Positions 1 through 10,594 of a DNA stretch of 64,000 bases are shown here, one piece after another; positions within the stretch are counted from its first letter, which is position 1, and every line of letters begins with the position of its first letter. The stretch comes from Prosapia bicincta. Taxonomy: Eukaryota; Arthropoda; Insecta; Hemiptera; Cercopidae. The DNA lies in the NCBI GenBank assembly GCA_036971475.1, contig JBAIZL010000002.1:334484320-334548319 (forward strand). Reading direction: 5' to 3'. Below the pieces are notes generated by a model. That model had not been told where the DNA came from. It was given only the letters and a program-made list of their open reading frames with translations, and searched no databases. The position numbers and the translations under genes are program-made.

Positions 1-3000
1 CTTTGCTAACTCAGCAATGAATATTCTTCTAGCAATTTCGTCCCAGTGTTTCCTTGTATCTGATATGAGAATTGATTGTTGCCAAGTTCATTAACCCGTT
101 GAATATAGTCATTGGTCATTTGTTACTCACTCTTTTTACTGAGTATTCCTTCTTCATTCTATCAACTGCATCAACTCCTACCCTTTGATAAATTGTAGAA
201 CGAAATCAACTCTGGTTTGAATGAATCTCCTGTTTCGTGGTCGTTTTAATTGTCTAAATGAAATCTTGATAACATTGTGACATTTTGTTTGTTTGTTTTT
301 TTCAAACATATGAAACAAAAAGTGTTCGATTATGATTAGCCCCAATAGCAATTATACTACTATAAACCGACAGAAACGGTCGCGCGGTTAGGACGGTCCT
401 AACTTTACAGTTGCTCGACACTTTACCCCTCCCCCACCCACACACCCGCTGTAGAACGCTCATACGATTAACACCAAAAAAGGTTGACATATAAGGTCAA
501 CGGCACAGCTTTTTCGTCAAAACTTTAGTGCAAAAGATTAAAAGATTTCCTTTACACTATTTTTGTTAGAGCTCCCCTATCAGTTTGACTGATCATGGGT
601 TAAACTTCCTTTCCTTTACTCTTTTAGACAGATCAATCTTATTTTAACGTTCTAGGACGTTCAATGTGACTTACGTACACTGGGAAGTTTATGCATTATA
701 ATACTGAAAATGCTATCATATAGGAAAATTGTTATTTTAGGTCTGACATATAATAGCTCAATTTCAAAACGGAAATAAAAAATAGTCTTGCTACTAAAAC
801 GTGTACTAAACACTTGTAAATATTTACAAACTTGCCTATAGTAGCACTTACTTAACAAGCTATTTCAACATTTAACTCTTTTTTTATTTTTTATTAACAA
901 TTTTGAAAAATAATAAATTGACTTTGCATGGCTAAAACTGAAAAAAATCAAAACGAATGCATGCAATTCATTCAGGAAATAATTTTTACTTTTCTACAAG
1001 TGATTGTCTCTTTTTTTTAACGATTCTAACAATCACTTATCTATCAAATCAATTTTAAAATTTTCAAAGAAAGTTTATACGGCTTGATTAAAATCTTGTA
1101 AAATGAGGGTGAGGGGGATTATCGAATAGAATGTGTTATTGCTATTTCTAACACAGTAAATCAGTAGTCATTAAGTATTAATAAACTTAGATTAAGATTA
1201 ACAAAGTTAACACAGGCTTAATAATATCCGGCCTTCTCATTTTGTACGTGAAGAGATAATATCCAAGATAATCTGTGCTAGGAAAATCCTAGTCGAAGAA
1301 AATGGTATAATTATACCATACGGTCAGATTAATTTGATAATATAATAATCTTCTATAAAATTAATTATCGAACATTTTCTAGAAACATATTATTTTGAAT
1401 TGAACTGTGGTTATGGCAATCTAAAAAATGTACGCAAAAGTAAAATTTCAGAAAATTTATTAAACTGGAAATTTAAATGTTTACCAATTTTTGTTTTAGA
1501 ATTAATTATTTTCATTGCTTTATATAAATTAATTAAATCTGTAAGAAATACAGATTATAGTTGAAGAGGAAAGATTACAATTATGTATAAAATGAAGAAA
1601 AATTCACTAAAGCACTTCAAAATATAAAATTATGTAAAGAAACATATCATAATCAAATTTAATATGGCTAAAATAGAACATTGTTCACAGAGCACTGATG
1701 TTTTAAAATTTTTAATTTGTAGTTGGGAATTTAATACTGTACATAAAAAGTAATGAATTTACTGTGTAATATAAGTATAAAATAGTACGTTTTTGTCGAC
1801 TCCAGACGACTCGATCAATAACAATGATGTGATTATGTTTACAGTGTAAATACAATGAAGTGTTTGTATATGATAAGATTTACAAACGTCAAAAATGTGT
1901 CGTAATCATTTTTTGCTGTTGGTAAAAAGTTGGGATTGTTTACAATTTTACAACAATTAGTTTTAGTAACAAGCGGCTTCAAAAATGTAATAAATTGTTT
2001 CTTTAGTTGACTGATGTACTTTGGGAGTTGAGCACTGCTTTTAGGTTAGTTTCATATAATTGATTGTGTTACCTATCTCTATGTTTGTATTAACAAAAAT
2101 ATGTTTTATTTACATTCCGTCAAGGTTGTATCTTTGTTTACTAGACGTTCTACAAAATTTTAAACAAAACCATAAGCATGGTTTTTATGATGCAATTATT
2201 GTAAGTTTTTTTAAAAATTACCAGTAGAATAGGTCTAACTCAATACATAACTCAATGTGCAGTATTTAAAACTCGTATATAAATGTGCATTATTTTAAAA
2301 ACTACTTATTCGTTGAAATTAACGGATTTGAAATAGCCTAATTGAAACAGTTATTTCCATCAAATTAAATTTCATTGAATGTATGTTTATTGATTGTATT
2401 TCCTTTATAATTTTTAAATAGTAATGTTCAGTAATTTTAAAGCAACCACTTTAAGGTAATTATTATTTAATAAGGATATAAGATCACATATTAATTCCAA
2501 ACATAATAAAACAGTTTAGTTTTAATTTTAACTTACTAAAAGAAAATTAAGCTCATTTTGTTTTTAAAAACAATATAAAAGTTGTATTTAGTTACGTGTT
2601 AAATTAATGACAAGTTAAATATTTACATCTTACAAAACTACGATAATTATTTATAGATTTTTAGTATAACCTAATGAAGATGGCATGTTTAGGTTTTCTT
2701 ATTTGTTATTTAAAAATAGATTTTAAATAAGTTTAAAGTAATTTAAAATGTCGCAATCCGTAGATAGTGATTAAATTTGAAACTTCAAATGTAAGAGCCC
2801 TTCAAGGTTTCAAGATACACAAAACTGTATAAACTAAGGGTTTCTTTATAAAACAGAGTACTATTATAGAATACGGCTATTTCACAGGGTGTCCAATTAG
2901 GATAGGTTTGGCTCTAAAAAAAATAATAAGTTTAATCCCAGTAATATTGAATTCAGCAACCAGTTTGATATTGTTATGAAATGAAGATTATTTTTATGTA

Positions 3001-3797
3001 ACCTAAAATATCAACTTTGTTGATATTTTTAATAAGTTAGGTAAAAAAAATCATGATAATGCACAGTACCTGAAAAAAGTTCCAAATGCTAATAACTAAT
3101 TTTACCATAACAAAACTTCATTTCACATGTAATACTAAACCAGTGACCCATGGTAATAGATGATTACTAGTTGCTTTACAAATTTTCAGTTGACTTTAGC
3201 AAAGTTAACTAGGTTTAATTTTTTTTATAAGTAAACTATCCTAACTGGATAAATTGTCACTGTATTTTCATATAGCTATATAATAATGCTATAATACATG
3301 ATGTGATAATTCTTGAACAATTAGTATATAAATAGTGTGTTTCTGATGTTGTTTCTATGATCATAACTAATGCACGTAATAATAATTATATATGGTTGTT
3401 ACATTCAAAATCACTTTCATCTTATTTTTACTATACTTTTAAGCAACATATATTGAAACAAAATTAAAATTGAGGAACAAGCATATGTTTTTCTTTCTGA
3501 ATTTAAACACCATTTAAACATTTAACGAAAACTTCTGGCTTGGAAACAAAATATCTCAGTGAACCAAATATTGTTTCACTTTAATTCAGTATATTTGAAA
3601 CCTACACAGCAGAATCCATATTTATCTTACACTGAACACTGGAATGAATATGCAAAATATATGTACTGAGAAATTTCAGTAAGTTAGTGATTTTAGCCAA
3701 TTATTTAAATAATAATAAAATATTGAATTATAGAAAAACATTCTAGCAGTTTTTGGGTTGTACATCTTGATGTTTCTGAATAATGTTTATTTAAGTT
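1..3797. other. AT-rich stretch without recognisable gene
   Basis: No coding frame with family features is seen on either strand. A C-rich patch lies at about 420-450, and a short Penelope-like end fragment at 829-855. The upstream INPP5E leader exon may lie here, but no convincing donor or promoter was found. Confidence 0.4.
829..855 (-). repeat. Solo fragment of Penelope-like element end
   Basis: About 25 nt (core cttgcctatagtagcactta) are identical to the outer end of the Penelope-like arms at about 5606-5630 and 8990-9014. Only this end is present. Confidence 0.5.
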
Positions 3798-4035
3798 TCT
3801 TGACGTAATCATCTTGAATACACTGATTAAACTAATTTTACACTACTTAACTAAGTGAATATGTAATTGCTTACTTGCTGACGCGTTTCAAAACGATCGT
3901 TCCTTTTACGAAGCTAACCCTCTACAGAGTAGAGTTACGGGTTAGCTTCGTAAAGGGAACGATCGTTTTGAAACGCGTCAGCAAGTTAGCCATTACGTAT
4001 TCACTTAGTTAAGTAGTGTAAAATTAGTTCAATGT
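3798..4035 (+). repeat. Foldback element, family FB-A, copy 1
   Basis: A near-perfect inverted repeat of about 95 bp per arm, containing ttgctgacgcgtttcaaaac and its complement, separated by a few bases near 3931. The left flank carries a non-inverted segment (cgtaatcatcttgaat) shared with the other copies. No coding capacity. Confidence 0.8.
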
Positions 4036-4081
4036 TTATTTATTTGCAGTTTTAGTGTTGTACATGTTTAGGTTTTTCTAT

Positions 4082-4246
4082 AATTACACTTTTGGTATTA
4101 ACTTGGCAAAAAAACCACTAATTACTAATATTTTCAGCAGGCTCGTTTCGAACTCGCACAATGCATTGACCTAGTGCAAAACACTTCTGCTGAAAAATAT
4201 CAGTAAGTAGGGGTTTTTTGCCAAGTTAATATCAAATGTGTTTATT
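4082..4246. repeat. Foldback MITE, family FB-B, short copy
   Basis: Terminal inverted repeats read ggtattaacttggcaaaaaa on the left with the complement at 4222-4240. The internal pair surrounds ttcagcag and ctgctgaa. The ends match the large foldback at 54404-54961. A further fragment of the same end lies at about 4253-4312. Confidence 0.7.
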
Positions 4247-4879
4247 TATTAATTTATTTGCCAAAAACCACTATCTACTAATGTTTCTCAACAGATGTGT
4301 TTCATACTCGGTAAGTACATTGTTCATAGCTGTGAGCCATGGACAACTAATAAGTCTTTAAATATAATAAATAAGTTTTGTTCATTTAAAGCAAAATTTA
4401 GTTTTATATCTGTAGTTCTTGAAAAAAAACCTAAATTCTATATCATGAAACTTGAAATAAATTCAACATTGCCATGAATAAAATTAGACCTGTTATCTAC
4501 TGAAGTGAAGATCATAAACTGCTCTCAGCTGGAGTAATGTGTCTATCTGTTACATTATATAAAAATGAAAATAAAGCCTAATTAGTATATGAGATATGTT
4601 TATTTAGTAAGAAAATTATAATTTTAGTGCAGTGTTACAAATTTTGTTTTTACATAATAAACTTAATCAAATACTAAATTTTTAAATTTAGCTTTAACTA
4701 AGAAACTATATAAAAATAAAGTAAATTTGGTTGGGGCTATAATAACTCATTCTGGGTCTAATATGTATTTTTGAAAAAAAATTAAAGAGGAGGCACACAT
4801 TTAAAAGAATGTCAACTAAAAGGTATATGTATATAAATTAATTATTAAAAGATATTAAAGGAATAGAACCTTTTGATTT

Positions 4880-5336
4880 GTTGACTAAAAAACATTTGTA
4901 CATATGTATGTTACATTTGCCTGAAGTAGCACTTACTGTTTTGATTATTGAGGACTGCCGTTTCGGAAGATGTGTCTTACTGGCAACTCAGACCGTACAT
5001 GATCTCTTGGTTGTTTTGGGTTATGGTAGGGTAGGAATAGAGTACTACATTAGAATATGGTTATTTTACTAGATGTTCAATTAGAATAGGTTTGGCTAAA
5101 AAAATAGTAAGTTTAATAACAGTAACATTGAATTCAGTAACCCTTTGATATTGTTATGAAATGAAGATTCCTATCCTACCCCCACCCTAATCTAAAACAG
5201 CCAAGAGGTCAGTTACGGTCTTAGTTGAAATTGGGACACATCTCCTGAATCAGTAATTCTCAATATTAAAAACAGTAACTGCTTCTATAGGAAAGTGTAA
5301 CATAGTAACATATGTACAAGTGTTTTTAGTTAAACA
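4880..5336. mobile_element. Older inverted pair of Penelope-like 3' ends
   Basis: Left arm 4880-5040 (minus-oriented tail) and right arm 5168-5330 (plus-oriented tail) are diverged relatives of the tails at 5575-5705 and 8890-9025: both contain the gtctgagttg / gacacatct / gaaacgg block and the end gtagcacttac. No coding part remains between them. Confidence 0.6.
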
Positions 5337-5571
5337 CTAGTAGCTCGTGAAGATGGAATCAAATAATATGAATAAGATTATTGGTTTGAATTATTTTTAG
5401 CAATATTTCTTTTGAATTTTGTAGTCTATTACGTTCGGTGAAACTTAATTAATCACTTTTACATTAGTTTATGACTATATTTATAAACTAATTTAAAAGT
5501 GATTAATATTTCTTTACTTGAAACTATTCTTCTTGACATTTGTTGATTCCATCTTCGCGTGAGCTACTAGT
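5333..5571. repeat. Short MITE-like inverted repeat beside the Penelope pair
   Basis: Left end ctagtagctcgtgaagatgg and right end complement at about 5546-5571, each about 26 bp. A second inner palindrome reads aagtgattaa. The middle (attagtttatgactat) recurs at about 35280 and 57015. Confidence 0.55.
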
Positions 5572-5636
5572 AATCACTTACAACTTTTTAAAAAAAATGT
5601 TTTAACTTGCCTATAGTAGCACTTACTTTTTTGTGT

Positions 5637-5678
5637 TGAGGACGGCCGTTTCGGGAGATGTGTCCCTTTGTCAACTCA
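5637..5678 (-). other. Hammerhead-like three-stem fold in Penelope tail (minus copy)
   Basis: Exact mirror of the plus-copy fold, with the same stems, same GAAAC...GUC and the same TTGACAAA strand. A diverged version lies at 4949-4990 on the minus strand and keeps GAAACGG and the flanking TGAG/CTCA pairing. Confidence 0.45.
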
Positions 5679-5708
5679 GACCGTAACTGATCTCAAGGTT
5701 TACGTAGG

Positions 5709-7658
5709 TTAGGGTGGGGGTGGGATATTTTGGTGGTGTGGGTGTATTTTGTGTGTATTAGGAGTTATGATGTCAAAAAGTGCGTGTGAGTTGTAATGTA
5801 ATTGTGTATTGAGTATGTGTGTAGGGTGTAGTTTGAAGTGCCTATATATTTCGTATTGTTCGGTTGTGTAGCGTTGGTTATTTCTGTGTTGTTTATGAAG
5901 AATTTGTAAGTTAGATGTTATGTCTGTGTAGTCGTGTTTTGTGGAGTTGAGATGATCGGCGAAGTTTGATTGGTAGTTATTGTTTTTTAGTGCTTTTATA
6001 TGTTCTTGGTAACGTGTGTGAAATGACCTCCCTGTCTGGCCTATGTAAAAACTGGGGCATGAACTGCAAGTTAGTTTGTAAACTCCAGTGGTGTTGTAAA
6101 TGTCGTTGATTTTGCTGTTGGGTTTAAATTGTTTGTTGAGAGTGTTGTGTGTGGAGTAAGCTATTTTGTAGTTGTATTTTCGTAATGTGTTGGTTAGATT
6201 GTAGGTTTTGGATGATCTGTAAGGTATTGATAAGTATTTTATGGGATTGTCATCTTGTGTGTTTGTATTTGGGTTATTATGTTTATTTTTTAGGCGGTTG
6301 TATAATTTGTCTATCATTGTTGGGTTGTATCCGTTTGTTTGTGCTATATATTTTATGGTGTTTAACTCCTGGTAGTGTTCATCTTTGTCTAATGGTGTTT
6401 TAAGGAGGCGGTATATCATGGTATTGTAAGCAGCTAGTTTGTGTTGGTGTGGGTGGTTTGAGGAACTGTGTATGGTCGTGTTAGTGCTGGTGGGTTTTCG
6501 GTATATGTTGAATTTATGTGTTTGTTTGTCTGTTCGTTTAATTGTGAGGTCTAAGAAGTTAAGGGAGTTTTGTTGTTCTGTTTCGATGGTGTATGTTAGT
6601 TTAGGGTGTATGGAATTTAGGTGTTTTAGAAATATGTGTGCTCTGCGTGTGTTGCCTTTATATAATGTTATGATGTCGTCGACGTATCTGTACCAGTAAA
6701 TTATGTTATCTGAGTATTTGTTGTTGTGTAAAATGTGGTTTTGTTCGATGTGGTGTATGAATATTTCTGCTAAGATGCTTGCTATGGGGGAGCCCATAGG
6801 TAGTCCATCTTTCTGGCTGTAGTATGTGTTATTGTAGGTGAAATAATTTTGAGAAGTGATTAATCTTGTGAGGTGGATGATTTCGTCAATGTGTGTATGT
6901 GGTGTATTTGTGTCTATTAGCATGTTTTTGAGGATGTCTATGGTTTCTGGAATGGGGATGTTTGTATATAGATTTGATATATCAAAAGAGACTAAGGTGG
7001 AATTGTGTGGAATATTTACGTTTTTAATTTTGTCTATTAGATTTAGGCTATTTTTTATGCTACAATGGTTATTAAATTTTATATGGTTTCGGATAGTTTT
7101 GTCAAGGAATTTGGCTAGAAGATGAGAAGGGGCGCTTGTATGGTTTATTAGTGGACGTATTGGGATGTCTGTTTTGTGAAGTTTGGGCAGGGCGTTTAGT
7201 TTGGGGGCTATTGGCTTTATTTGTTTTAGGTGCTTTTTGGTGTGGTGTGGGATTATAAGTTTTGTTTTGTTAATTGCTTCTTTGATTAGAGTGTTGTATT
7301 TCGTTGTTGGGTCTTCTTTTAGTGTAATGATGTTGTTATTTTGGATGAAACTGTGTACTTTTATGTTGAGGTCGCTGTTCTTAATAATTACCGTTGTGTT
7401 GCCTTTGTCAGCTTTGGTGATGGTTAAATTTTGTTTTTTTAATTTGTTTTTGATGGATTTGGCTGCTTTTAATTCTTGGGTATTTGTTTTGGGGGGTTTA
7501 ATTTGGGTTATTTTTTGTTTTATTTGGTGTCTGATTGCATCTTGTTGTTCTAACGGTGTGTTGTGTTGGATTGTATTTTCAAGATCTAATATTAGGGTTT
7601 TGGTGAAATTTTGTTGGCTGTATTTGGGTGTGATGTTATGTTTTAAGCCTAGACAACC
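5709..7658 (-). CDS. Penelope-like RT plus GIY-YIG protein, 5'-truncated open frame
   Basis: The frame is open for about 650 codons from the junction at 7658 to the stop at 5709; its first Met is only at 6923, so the native N-terminus is missing. In order: a block with TITKADKGNTTVI, then LPKLHKTDIPIRPLINHTSA, then LVSFDISNLYTNIP, all typical of Penelope-like reverse transcriptases. Counting from the Met at 6923: GLPMGSPIA at 40-48 and YVDD at 80-83, the catalytic box. At 280-308 a GIY-YIG nuclease starts with GVYKLTC and continues YIGQTGRSFHTRYQEH. The protein would nick target DNA and copy its RNA. The catalytic motifs are intact, but there is no start codon at the head, so this copy is probably not autonomous. 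Confidence 0.9.
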   Translation of the reverse strand, partial: GCLGLKHNITPKYSQQNFTKTLILDLENTIQHNTPLEQQDAIRHQIKQKITQIKPPKTNTQELKAAKSIKNKLKKQNLTITKADKGNTTVIIKNSDLNIKVHSFIQNNNIITLKEDPTTKYNTLIKEAINKTKLIIPHHTKKHLKQIKPIAPKLNALPKLHKTDIPIRPLINHTSAPSHLLAKFLDKTIRNHIKFNNHCSIKNSLNLIDKIKNVNIPHNSTLVSFDISNLYTNIPIPETIDILKNMLIDTNTPHTHIDEIIHLTRLITSQNYFTYNNTYYSQKDGLPMGSPIASILAEIFIHHIEQNHILHNNKYSDNIIYWYRYVDDIITLYKGNTRRAHIFLKHLNSIHPKLTYTIETEQQNSLNFLDLTIKRTDKQTHKFNIYRKPTSTNTTIHSSSNHPHQHKLAAYNTMIYRLLKTPLDKDEHYQELNTIKYIAQTNGYNPTMIDKLYNRLKNKHNNPNTNTQDDNPIKYLSIPYRSSKTYNLTNTLRKYNYKIAYSTHNTLNKQFKPNSKINDIYNTTGVYKLTCSSCPSFYIGQTGRSFHTRYQEHIKALKNNNYQSNFADHLNSTKHDYTDITSNLQILHKQHRNNQRYTTEQYEIYRHFKLHPTHILNTQLHYNSHALFDIITPNTHKIHPHHQNIPPPP

Positions 7659-7676
7659 ATAGACATCCTCAAAAAC

Positions 7677-8891
7677 ATGCTAATAGACACAAATACACCA
7701 CATACACACATTGACGAAATCATCCACCTCACAAGATTAATCACTTCTCAAAATTATTTCACCTACAATAACACATACTACAGCCAGAAAGATGGACTAC
7801 CTATGGGCTCCCCCATAGCAAGCATCTTAGCAGAAATATTCATACACCACATCGAACAAAACCACATTTTACACAACAACAAATACTCAGATAACATAAT
7901 TTACTGGTACAGATGCGTCGACGACATCATAACATTATATAAAGGCAACACACGCAGAGCACACATATTTCTAAAACACCTAAATTCCATACACCCTAAA
8001 CTAACATACACCATCGAAACAGAACAACAAAACTCCCTTAACTTCTTAGACCTCACAATTAAACGAACAGACAAACAAACACATAAATTCAACATATACC
8101 GAAAACCCACCAGCACTAACACGACCATACACAGTTCCTCAAACCACCCACACCAACACAAACTAGCTGCTTACAATACCATGATATACCGCCTCCTTAA
8201 AACACCATTAGACAAAGATGAACACTACCAGGAGTTAAACACCATAAAATATATAGCACAAACAAACGGATACAACCCAACAATGATAGACAAATTATAC
8301 AACCGCCTAAAAAATAAACATAATAACCCAAATACAAACACACAAGATGACAATCCCATAAAATACTTATCAATACCTTACAGATCATCCAAAACCCACA
8401 ATCTAACCAACACATTACGAAAATACAACTACAAAATAGCTTACTCCACACACAACACTCTCAACAAACAATTTAAACCCAACAGCAAAATCAACGACAT
8501 TTACAACACCACTGGAGTTTACAAACTAACTTGCAGTTCATGCCCCAGTTTTTACATAGGCCAGACAGGGAGGTCATTTCACACACGTTACCAAGAACAT
8601 ATAAAAGCACTAAAAAACAATAACTACCAATCAAACTTCGCCGATCATCTCAACTCCACAAAACACGACTACACAGACATAACATCTAACTTACAAATTC
8701 TTCATAAACAACACAGAAATAACCAACGCTACACAACCGAACAATACGAAATATATAGGCACTTCAAACTACACCCTACACACATACTCAATACACAATT
8801 ACATTACAACTCACACGCACTTTTTGACATCATAACTCCTAATACACACAAAATACACCCACACCACCAAAATATCCCACCCCCACCCTAA
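7677..8891 (+). CDS. Penelope-like RT (C-terminal part) plus GIY-YIG protein, truncated copy
   Basis: A 404-codon open frame nearly identical to the C-terminal 404 residues of the minus copy. The homologous frame begins at about 7662, so the N-terminal RT motifs (ADKG, LPKLHK, NLYTNIP) are absent. Two differences are visible: residue 80 is Cys instead of Tyr, making the catalytic box CVDD, and residue 241 is His instead of Tyr. The GIY-YIG domain (280-308) is intact. With half the polymerase gone and an altered active site, this copy should not be a working reverse transcriptase. Confidence 0.85.
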   Translation: MLIDTNTPHTHIDEIIHLTRLITSQNYFTYNNTYYSQKDGLPMGSPIASILAEIFIHHIEQNHILHNNKYSDNIIYWYRCVDDIITLYKGNTRRAHIFLKHLNSIHPKLTYTIETEQQNSLNFLDLTIKRTDKQTHKFNIYRKPTSTNTTIHSSSNHPHQHKLAAYNTMIYRLLKTPLDKDEHYQELNTIKYIAQTNGYNPTMIDKLYNRLKNKHNNPNTNTQDDNPIKYLSIPYRSSKTHNLTNTLRKYNYKIAYSTHNTLNKQFKPNSKINDIYNTTGVYKLTCSSCPSFYIGQTGRSFHTRYQEHIKALKNNNYQSNFADHLNSTKHDYTDITSNLQILHKQHRNNQRYTTEQYEIYRHFKLHPTHILNTQLHYNSHALFDIITPNTHKIHPHHQNIPPPP

Positions 8892-8921
8892 CCTACGTAA
8901 ACCTTGAGATCAGTTACGGTC

Positions 8922-8963
8922 TGAGTTGACAAAGGGACACATCTCCCGAAACGGCCGTCCTCA
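8922..8963 (+). other. Hammerhead-like three-stem fold in Penelope tail (plus copy)
   Basis: Stem I is TGAG (8922-8925) with CTCA (8960-8963). Stem II is GGGA (8934-8937) with TCCC (8944-8947). Then comes GAAACGGCCGTC (8948-8959), whose ACGGCCGT is a self-paired stem III ending in the GUC cleavage triplet. The strand between stems I and II is TTGACAAA, not canonical CUGANGA. Penelope-like elements are known to carry hammerhead ribozymes. The geometry fits, but the changed core makes activity doubtful. Confidence 0.45.
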
Positions 8964-9025
8964 ACACAAAAAAGTAAGTGCTACTATAGGCAAGTTAAAA
9001 CATTTTTTTAAAAAAGTTGTAAGTG

Positions 9026-9768
9026 GTATTCTTCTTGACTGTCTTTTCTATGCATTGCATGAATTTATAATGATATTTTGAATGTAATTAATGGAATAGT
9101 TAGAGAACTACATTTTGAAAATAATTTTTACAAGTTAAAATTGGTATCTGTAATCAAGGAAGGATTTTGAACTTTTTCTTGATCATACCAATAAATTTCA
9201 ATATTCTTCATCCTAACACAATAAAGTGACAGCTACAATTGTGCTGTTTACCTAAAACAAAAGACATAATTTTTCTAAAAATTCACATAACATTTTTTGT
9301 ATGTATATATACATAACATTGTATGCATAATATTTCCAAAATTAAAAGTGGTATGTTAATTTGAAAATTAATTTTGAAAAAAAAAATAAAACAAATATTA
9401 TATTCTTATAAAAATATTATTTTCTTTTATTATTTTAAAACTTATATGATCTACATCTTAAATATCAAAAATACTTCTATTAATTGTATAGGTTATATGT
9501 TGAAATGAAATTTACATGATATATGTTTTGTTTTCTTTTCATGTGACAATAATTCATTAAAACTCAGGGTTTTAAACATTTGCTAAACTGTTGGGTTAAA
9601 AAGATCTTTGAATTTAGAAATATTGAAAATGAATATTAAAATATATTTTAAACATTATCATTCTTTCACATATAACTTCTCTGTAACAAAACTCTTAAAA
9701 AATGTATGTAATAAAACTTTTAACTGGTATGTGGAACACAGTCTGAAATAGTTATTTTTATTTGACAG
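9026..9768. other. AT-rich spacer before INPP5E exon 1
   Basis: No gene is seen. The last 8 nt form the splice acceptor of the first coding exon, so at least the distal part is intron of the 5'UTR. Confidence 0.4.
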
Positions 9769-9792
9769 GGAGCTAATGAAGGTTCTTGAAGC
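9769..9792 (+). other. INPP5E: INPP5E 5'UTR remnant and upstream splice acceptor
   Basis: A polypyrimidine-rich stretch ending tttgacag (9761-9768) precedes 24 nt of leader and the start codon. It implies at least one further upstream non-coding exon; its position and the promoter were not identified. Confidence 0.6.
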
Positions 9793-10594
9793 ATGGAAAA
9801 CACTGACAGTACATCCTCTTCTCCTTCAAAAACTAAAAAGAAATCACACGGATTATGCAGCTTACTAACTCTGAGAAGAAAACAAAACTCTGTTGGTTGC
9901 TTACCCTTAGGGTCATCAGTCAGCTTAGAAGATGACAAATATTGTGGTCAAACAGTAACAGAAACCGAAGCGAGTTCTCTGTCTGTATTTCGTACAAGAT
10001 CATCTCTTCAGTTATTAAAAAGTAAAAGTGAAGAAACCCGTTCTGCTGAAGATTATTTGATTTTAAAACGATCTCAGGCAACTATATCTAAATCAAACAG
10101 CAGTACGAATGTTGCACTTTGCTGTGCAATCACTGAGAGCTCTAGAACTCCTTTACATTTTCAATCTGATTTCAAAATGAGATATGATAGTAGTATTTGT
10201 AATAATAGACGTAGCATTGTAACCAGAATGAATGGTCAACGTTCAGAAGATATGAATGAACGTTTACCTCCTACAGGTTTAGAATCTAAACTCAAGAAAC
10301 CATTATCAGAAACAAATTTAACAGTGTCATCAAAAAAGTCAGATACTACTTCAAGACGAAGTATTTTTAATAGAAATAAAAAAACTCACAAACGTTCTTT
10401 TAGTTTGGGAAAATCAGTTTTTACAGATGATGATAATAAGTCAAAAGATATTTCAAATTTGGAAAGTTCACATTCATGTGAGATATCACCTCAGAGTTCA
10501 CCATCACCTGTAGAAACAAGCCATGCTCGTTTACGCCGTCGTTTACTTTTGTCTCAACGAAGATCAGCTGATAATATTGTTGTTTCATCATCAG
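9793..10594 (+). CDS. INPP5E: INPP5E coding exon 1 (residues 1-267, ends phase 1)
   Basis: Start ATG at 9793, 24 nt inside the exon. The exon itself begins at 9769 after the acceptor tttatttgacag, so a 5'UTR intron lies upstream. The protein is Ser-, Lys- and Arg-rich without a recognisable fold (for example [14 protein letters not shown] near the end), as in the poorly conserved N-termini of this family. The donor is cag|gtatgt at 10595. Reading on without splicing would add only a few residues before a stop, which supports the splice. Confidence 0.9.

Larger units (their letters stand above)
5575..9025. mobile_element. Head-to-head pair of Penelope-like retroelements
   Basis: Two copies of one family meet head to head at about 7658. 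The minus copy spans 5575-7658. The plus copy spans 7659-9025 and is more strongly 5'-truncated. The shared 1.37 kb arms differ by only two noted amino-acid changes across 404 codons, so the pair is young. The outer tails end in a stem-rich block and gttgtaagtg. A 13-bp direct repeat tattcttcttgac sits just outside (5524-5536 and 9027-9039), but on the left it is separated from the arm by about 38 bp. Penelope-like elements are known for tandem and inverted partial copies; this arrangement fits. Confidence 0.88.

Noticed and set aside
6149..8451. Several open frames opposite the Penelope-like genes (for example 6439-6699, 7183-7662, 8197-8451)
   Set aside because: They lie antisense to the reverse transcriptase/GIY-YIG frames; their composition is that of a mirror frame and they show no family motif.
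9720..9938. 72-codon minus-strand frame over INPP5E exon 1
   Set aside because: Antisense shadow of a coding exon; no support.
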